NCBI GenBank assembly: GCA_903927345.1
Contig: CAIYMO010000021.1
Coordinates: forward strand, 1 to 64,000
DNA from: an uncultured Armatimonadota bacterium
Lineage (GTDB): Bacteria > Armatimonadota > Fimbriimonadia > Fimbriimonadales > Fimbriimonadaceae
DNA length: 64,000 nt
Direction: 5' to 3'
In this document: positions 59,364 to 64,000 of the stretch, piece after piece
How positions within the stretch are numbered: the stretch's first letter is position 1
How the letters are laid out: each line of letters starts with the position of its first letter
Notes under the pieces: generated by a model
Database searches by the model: none
What the model saw: the letters and a program-made list of their open reading frames with translations, nothing else
What the model was told of the DNA's origin: nothing
Translations under genes and position numbers: made by a program

Positions 59364-60032
59364 ATGGCTCGAAAGACTTTTATTTTTTCTGCGCTTGCTC
59401 TTGCTTCGTTGTCACACGGATATATCCTTGACGATTTCTCTACCGGAACCTATAACAGTGGCTACTTCAGTGCTGGAACGGTTGACGCTTGGGTGTCGTC
59501 TGGTGGTGCGGTCGGTGGCAATCGGTTCCTCTCAACCACGATCACGGCCAATCCTCTTTTAGGAGATGCTCGTGCTCGAGTTGTCACTTCCGCTGGTATT
59601 TACGCAGTCGGCACTGAGTCGCAGGTTGATATCACCTCAAAGCTCGGTTATGGATTCGCAAATGCGTCTCTGACGCCAGCTTCGAACCAGCTTAACCTGG
59701 ATCTTTCCCTTGAGCCAATTCTTCAACTCGTCTTTGACAGCAACGACGTTGTCCAGCCATTGACGGCGACTGTCTACACCAACGGTGGCGCTAACAGCTA
59801 CACGGTCAGCACCACGGCACCAGGCGGAGTTGCTCCTGGCAGCCCTGTTGCGGTCAATCTTGACTTCACGAGCTACGCGGGACTGCTCTCCGATGTTGAC
59901 GGAATCGTCTTCACCTTCGATCCTGCTCCAGGCGGAGATTTCTCGTTGACCACCGTCCAAGCAGTTCCAGAACCTGCATCACTTGCAGTTCTGGCAATCG
60001 GACTTGTCGCTCTGAAGCGACGACGCAAGTAA
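59364..60032 (+). CDS. PEP-CTERM sorting-domain protein
   Basis: A 222-residue exported protein. The signal peptide starts at ATG 59364 (MARKTFIFSALALASLSHG). The mature part is beta-rich; the C terminus has VPEPAS, a hydrophobic helix and the basic tail KRRRK. A TATACT box lies about 50 bases upstream, with a gacctg/caggtc hairpin in the leader. It ends 10 bases before rimO. Confidence 0.88.
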   Translation: MARKTFIFSALALASLSHGYILDDFSTGTYNSGYFSAGTVDAWVSSGGAVGGNRFLSTTITANPLLGDARARVVTSAGIYAVGTESQVDITSKLGYGFANASLTPASNQLNLDLSLEPILQLVFDSNDVVQPLTATVYTNGGANSYTVSTTAPGGVAPGSPVAVNLDFTSYAGLLSDVDGIVFTFDPAPGGDFSLTTVQAVPEPASLAVLAIGLVALKRRRK

Positions 60033-60035
60033 ACT
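60030..60035 (+). promoter_or_regulatory. -10 box for leaderless rimO
   Basis: TAAACT, whose TAA is also the stop codon of the PEP-CTERM gene, seven bases before the GTG start. Confidence 0.45.
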
Positions 60036-60042
60036 ATCAAGC

Positions 60043-61431
60043 GTGCCCGAAGCTAAAGTTAGAATCGTCACCCTCGGGTGCGCAAAGAACGACGTTGATA
60101 GCGAAGAAATAGCCGGAGTGCTTCAAGCCTCCGGCTATTCCGTTGATGGGACCTCGGCGACCACTGATGCAATCGTCATCAACACTTGTGGATTCCTTGA
60201 AGCCTCGAAGCAAGAGTCAATCCAGGCGATTTTGGACGCCGTTGCCGAAAAGAATGCTGGCCGCGCTTCGAAAGTCATTGTTGCCGGATGTTTGGCGCAG
60301 CGGCTTGGACCTGAATTGATGCGACTCGCTCCTGGTGCGGATGCCTATGTGGGCGTCGGTCAGATGGGGCGATTTGATGAAATCGTTCGAGACACGCTAA
60401 CACGCTCCGAGCCGACAATCGATGTCGCGGCTCCTCACCACCGCTGGGCGGATATTCCGACTCGTGCCCGCTCTGGTCAGCCGTGGAGTGCTTATCTTAA
60501 GGTCAGCGAGGGATGCGACCATAAGTGCACGTTCTGCACCATTCCATCGTTCCGGGGGAAACATGAGAGCAAGCCAATTGAGCGAGTTCTTGCCGAAGCA
60601 AATCACTTAGCGCGACAGGGCACTCGTGAGATCAACCTGATCGCCCAAGACGTCACGCAGTACGGGTATGACCTGTATAAAGAATTCACTCTTCCTCGAC
60701 TTTTGCGCGAATTGAATTCCATCGAGGCTCTGGACTGGATTCGAATTCTCTACTTCTATCCCAACCGCCTCACCGACGAAGTCATCGAGGCAATGGCGAC
60801 TCTTCCGAAGGTGGCGAAGTACATCGATATTCCGTTGCAACACGCGCACCCTGATACTCTGCGACGTATGAAGCGCCCGTGGGATGGCGAACGATATCTT
60901 AAGATCATCGAGAAGGTTCGCGCAGCGATGCCTGATGTTGCTATTCGAACGACTTTTATTGTCGGCTTCCCGGGTGAAACTGGCAAGGAGTTCCAGTATC
61001 TTCTCGACTTCACTGAGGCTGCAAGGCTCGACCGTGTGGGCGCATTCCTGTTCTCACAAGAGCCGGGAACCCCGAGCCATGACATGCCCGGTCAAGTAAG
61101 CCAGAAGGTTAAGGAAGACAGGTACCACCAGTTGATGAGTCTTCAGCAGGAGATTTCACTTGAGGTGAACGAGGGTTGGATCGGGCGATCGCTGAAGGTT
61201 CTTGTCGAAGCCCAGCAGGACGGCTGGTTGATCGGTCGCTCGCACCGCGACGCACCGGATATTGACGGTTTGGTCTTCTTTAAGGGTGAGGCACGTCCCG
61301 GTGATCTGGTCGACGTCGAGGTTACCGAGGCGGAGCCATACGATCTCTTTGGGCAGCAAGTCGGAAGTTCGGTCAAGTCACGCAAAAAAATGGAGCCATT
61401 GCGCATGGCTCCACCTAAAGCTCCTCAGTAA
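60043..61431 (+). CDS. rimO: ribosomal protein S12 methylthiotransferase RimO
   Basis: A 462-residue radical-SAM enzyme that adds a methylthio group to the conserved Asp of ribosomal protein S12. Two iron-sulfur clusters can be seen: Cys13, Cys49 and Cys83 in the N-terminal UPF0004 domain, and Cys158, Cys162, Cys165 (GCDHKCTFC). The RTTFIVGFPGETGKEFQYLL stretch and a C-terminal TRAM domain follow. The start is GTG. The last 15 codons contain a terminator that belongs to the flagellin gene on the other strand. Confidence 0.95.
   Translation: MPEAKVRIVTLGCAKNDVDSEEIAGVLQASGYSVDGTSATTDAIVINTCGFLEASKQESIQAILDAVAEKNAGRASKVIVAGCLAQRLGPELMRLAPGADAYVGVGQMGRFDEIVRDTLTRSEPTIDVAAPHHRWADIPTRARSGQPWSAYLKVSEGCDHKCTFCTIPSFRGKHESKPIERVLAEANHLARQGTREINLIAQDVTQYGYDLYKEFTLPRLLRELNSIEALDWIRILYFYPNRLTDEVIEAMATLPKVAKYIDIPLQHAHPDTLRRMKRPWDGERYLKIIEKVRAAMPDVAIRTTFIVGFPGETGKEFQYLLDFTEAARLDRVGAFLFSQEPGTPSHDMPGQVSQKVKEDRYHQLMSLQQEISLEVNEGWIGRSLKVLVEAQQDGWLIGRSHRDAPDIDGLVFFKGEARPGDLVDVEVTEAEPYDLFGQQVGSSVKSRKKMEPLRMAPPKAPQ
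61384..61413 (-). terminator. flagellin terminator embedded in rimO 3' coding sequence
   Basis: On the minus strand TGGAGCCAT - gcgca - ATGGCTCCA is followed by TTTTTTT (61390-61384). It lies 24 bases after the flagellin stop, inside the final codons of rimO (KKMEPLRMAPPK). Confidence 0.8.
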
Positions 61432-61436
61432 GGAGC

Positions 61437-62882
61437 TTAGTTGCCTCGGATGAGGCTGAGGACGTTTTGGGGCAGGTTGTTGGCTTGTGCGAGAATTGCG
61501 GTGCCTGCCTGTTGCATCACTTGATACTTGGTGAACTGGGTCATTTCTGACGCCATGTCAACGTCTCGTATAGCGCTTTCGGTCGCAGCCATGTTTTCCT
61601 TGGCCGCGGCGAGTGAGCGGTTGTTTGATTCCAGGATGTACTTGGTGAACTGTCCAATTCGACCTCGAGCTGCCGAGACTTGCTCAATTGCTCGGTCGAT
61701 GACTTGGATGGCTTGTGACGCTCCCGTCGCGCTGGAAAGATCGATGGTTGAGAGGTTGACGGTGCCCAAGATATCGTTTCCAAGATTGGAAGCAGTGAGG
61801 TTGGGCAGAGAAAGCTGGGCGGTCTGGTTCAGATTCGCCCCAATTTGGAAGTTGGCGACACCGGCCGCGACCTGACCAATCGTGGTGACTGCACCAAGGG
61901 TGGTGTTTCCAATTTCGGTAACTCGGATCACGTTGCCGTCAGCGTCGCTGAGCGCGAGCCCGTCCATGGAGTTTTTTCCACCGGTGAAGATTGCGGTTCG
62001 GGTCGCGCCGTTCAAGCTGATCGTGGCGGTTGCCACAGCGTTTGTTCCGGTTGGCGAAACATTGGTTCCTGCGGCAGAGATGACTCCACTTGGATCAGTA
62101 AAGTTGATCGCCTGTGAACCACCGAACTTTGAACTGGAGAGAGTCAGCAGGTTTGAACCTGAGTTGAAGTTCGCTGTGACGCCAGTTTGGTTTGATGAAG
62201 CGTTGATAGAAGCAGCAACAGCACTGGCGGTGGTTCCGGCTGGAAAGCTGAAGTTGGTTCCGTTGATGTTGATGCTGCCTGCATTCAGAATCACTCCGCC
62301 GGTGAGAGTTGACGACGTGAAGGTTGCTCGAGTTGCCTGAGTCGAAACAGAGACGCTGACAAGGCCGTTCGTGGTGATCGGTGATCCTGCGAAGTTCCCG
62401 GCGAAAGACATCCCCTGGATTTTCTGGGCGTCACTGATTTGAGCTTGGACTCCAGAGGAACCGTCAAGAAGTCGTCGGGTCCCAAACTGAGTGTTCAGTG
62501 CAATACGGGTGATCGAGGTCGCAATCGAAATGAGCTGATCCTGACCGGCTTGAATCTGCGAAGCTGATAGAGTTGCGCTGTTTCCGGCAGTGATCGCAAG
62601 GGCACGAGCGTCGGAAAGCAGTTTGTTAACCTCAGCGAGAGCGGCCTCAGCTGTCTTCGAGAAGTTAATCGCATCCTGATTATTTCGGCTTGCCGAATCA
62701 ATCGAGGCGATCTGTGATCTCAGAGACTCGGACGCGATCAGTCCGGCTGGATCGTCACCAGCCGTGTTGATTCGCATTCCCGAACTGAGGCGAGTGATCG
62801 AGTCTTGGAGGCTCGATCCGCTCGTTGAAGCGTTCCGGTGGGCGATCATGCCCGGCATATTCGTATTGATTCGAAATGACAT
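61437..62882 (-). CDS. flagellin
   Basis: A 481-residue flagellin. The N-terminal D0/D1 helices (SFRINTNMPGMIAHRN through SLQDSITRLSSGMRINTAGDDPAGLIASESLRSQI) and C-terminal D1/D0 (ESNNRSLAAAKENMAATESAIRDVDMASEMTQFTKYQVMQQAGTAILAQANNLPQNVLSLI) are complete. The centre (about 150-380) is a Thr/Ser/Asn-rich variable region. No other flagellar gene is in the window. A sigma-28-type promoter lies just upstream. Confidence 0.95.
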   Translation of the reverse strand: MSFRINTNMPGMIAHRNASTSGSSLQDSITRLSSGMRINTAGDDPAGLIASESLRSQIASIDSASRNNQDAINFSKTAEAALAEVNKLLSDARALAITAGNSATLSASQIQAGQDQLISIATSITRIALNTQFGTRRLLDGSSGVQAQISDAQKIQGMSFAGNFAGSPITTNGLVSVSVSTQATRATFTSSTLTGGVILNAGSININGTNFSFPAGTTASAVAASINASSNQTGVTANFNSGSNLLTLSSSKFGGSQAINFTDPSGVISAAGTNVSPTGTNAVATATISLNGATRTAIFTGGKNSMDGLALSDADGNVIRVTEIGNTTLGAVTTIGQVAAGVANFQIGANLNQTAQLSLPNLTASNLGNDILGTVNLSTIDLSSATGASQAIQVIDRAIEQVSAARGRIGQFTKYILESNNRSLAAAKENMAATESAIRDVDMASEMTQFTKYQVMQQAGTAILAQANNLPQNVLSLIRGN

Positions 62883-62891
62883 CTAGAAATG

Positions 62892-62918
62892 TCTTCGGCG
62901 CGTTCCCACGTATCTTTA
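62892..62918 (-). promoter_or_regulatory. sigma-28 (FliA/SigD)-type promoter of flagellin
   Basis: On the minus strand TAAAGATA (62918-62911), an 11-base spacer, GCCGAAGA (62899-62892), against the consensus TAAAGTTT-N11-GCCGATAA. The ATG is nine bases downstream, so the leader is minimal. Confidence 0.75.
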
Positions 62919-62970
62919 CCAGGTTGTGAGGTTTTTCGCAAAAACTTCGAGTAGTCGGTAAGATATTCGC

Positions 62971-64000
62971 ATGAGTCTGGTCAGTCAAGTTGGACGTAAA
63001 CGCCCTCGCGCGCGCTTGGCAATGGCCTTCCTCTACTTACTTCTCACCACTGGCGCACTCACGACGGTCTACCCATTCCTGCTGATGGTGAGTACGGGAC
63101 TGAAGGGTCCGACTGACCAGAACGACACGTCGGTCATTCCTGCTTATGTCGCGGACTCCACCGAGCTCTTGAACAAGTATGTCGATGATAAGTATTCGGG
63201 CAACGTCGAGCTGATTGGATCGACCCGGATCGGTTCAGAAGGCGATGTTGAAGAGTATGAGCGGTTCCTGATGTCCCTACCTCCTGACCAGTGGATGGCG
63301 GGATTTCGGCTGGCTCCAAACCAGGTGACGAGCCGGGTTACTCAGCGGTATCAGCAATGGCTGCGCTCACGCTTTGAATCCATCGAAGAACTCAATAAGG
63401 CCTACATCGAGGAGAATGTCGCATTTCAGACCGTCCAGCCCCCGACCGAGCAATTGGAGCGGGCAACCTGGAAGCCCCTTGCTGCCCAGCGTTACCAAGA
63501 TTGGCTAGAGTTCAAGCAGACTTTGCCTGCCGAATATCGGATTCCGGTGAGGACGACACGCCTCTGGCAGGAGTACCTGCGGACCACCTATAAGAACCGA
63601 ATCGAAGATGTGCCAGCGGAACTGAGCGGCGGGGCAAAGAGTTTTGAGACGATCTCAACCAAGCCATCAGGCGACGATTATCTGAAGCAGCTCCCAGAGC
63701 GCTATAAGAATGGGACGGCCGAAGAAGCTTGGAGTGCGAGCCACTCTGAGTCAATGCCCATTCTTGCGGCAGAGAAGGCGTTTGCTTCCGCTCATGCAGG
63801 AGAGATCAAGCGAGAGTTTGCGGGTCGAAACTTCCGATACGTCCTCGACTACATCCTGATTAACGGCCGAGCTGTACTGAATACGATCATCTTCTGCGGA
63901 CTGGCGATCTTGACGCAACTGGTGGTGAATCCGCTTGCCGCCTATGCGCTTTCGCGATATCCGATCAAGGCGTCGGGAAAGATTTTGCTATTCTTGCTCG
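62971..64000 (+). CDS. ABC sugar transporter permease, MalG-type, with large periplasmic insert (cut by right edge)
   Basis: 343 residues are visible. TM1 (LAMAFLYLLLTTGALTTVYPFLLMVST, about 16-43) ends in the usual STGLKG. About 245 residues of soluble, charged, helical text then follow (44-290, for example RFRS-type WLRSRFESIEELNKAYIEE). The MalG core resumes at NGRAVLNTIIFCGLAILTQLVVNPLAAYALSRYPI. A normal MalG has a short loop here. The ATG is six bases after TAAGAT (62959-62964). The EAA loop would lie beyond the edge. Confidence 0.85.
   Translation, partial: MSLVSQVGRKRPRARLAMAFLYLLLTTGALTTVYPFLLMVSTGLKGPTDQNDTSVIPAYVADSTELLNKYVDDKYSGNVELIGSTRIGSEGDVEEYERFLMSLPPDQWMAGFRLAPNQVTSRVTQRYQQWLRSRFESIEELNKAYIEENVAFQTVQPPTEQLERATWKPLAAQRYQDWLEFKQTLPAEYRIPVRTTRLWQEYLRTTYKNRIEDVPAELSGGAKSFETISTKPSGDDYLKQLPERYKNGTAEEAWSASHSESMPILAAEKAFASAHAGEIKREFAGRNFRYVLDYILINGRAVLNTIIFCGLAILTQLVVNPLAAYALSRYPIKASGKILLFLL

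Overview
The window reads as an ordinary chromosomal segment, mid-50s % GC by eye, from a free-living, didermic, heterotrophic bacterium. The best guess is Armatimonadota, class Fimbriimonadia. Pointers are two PEP-CTERM proteins, a type II pseudopilin-like protein, a DUF1501/DUF1800 pair, secreted glycoside hydrolases with GH43/DUF1080 neighbours, a dockerin-bearing secreted protein, LptC/LptA-like proteins and unusual sugar ABC permeases. This placement is inferred from gene content only, because no rRNA gene is present.

Layout. 1-3500: lptA-like (cut by the left edge), lptC-like lipoprotein, rlmN and an acyltransferase, all on the minus strand. 3594-6490: a HtrA-like protease and a Ycf45/SpoIIIAA-type ATPase. 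6550-9474: the classic rpmH-rnpA-yidD-yidC-jag cluster on the minus strand, in which rnpA has no normal start codon. 9536-13000: a TfoX-like protein, leuC and an M23 endopeptidase. 13064-19900: glyQ, GH32, DinB, a 2-hydroxyacid dehydrogenase, a class III aminotransferase and small proteins. 20050-21910 is the only stretch that looks accessory: a RecA-like ATPase, two 5x7-bp heptanucleotide arrays and palindromic repeats. 21910-24963: secA. 25000-28807: small secreted proteins, then a PEP-CTERM gene coupled to a dockerin gene. 29277-34819: an MFS transporter diverging from a sugar ABC operon whose binding protein is fused to a permease. 37117-38738: rpsB-tsf. 38848-41057: GH43 and DUF1080. 43082-45207: pseudopilin, YaaA-like S4 protein and a transsulfuration enzyme. 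46327-50070: DUF1501, tRNA-Gly, esterase, DUF1800. 50526-54150: an envelope-stress operon (ECF sigma, ZAS anti-sigma, RseB-like, DegP-like). 54202-58178: holB, tRNA-His and pstSCA. 58190-64000: M42 peptidase, PEP-CTERM protein, rimO, flagellin with a sigma-28-type promoter, and a permease cut by the right edge.

Two genome-scale habits stand out. First, many transcription units have a -10-like hexamer ending 6-7 bp before the start codon and lack a Shine-Dalgarno sequence, which suggests widespread leaderless mRNAs. Second, genes inside operons are joined by ATGA/GTGA/TAATG overlaps, and at rpmH-rnpA apparently by an ATAA overlap with an ATA start. No CRISPR array, transposase, integrase or antiphage system was recognised.
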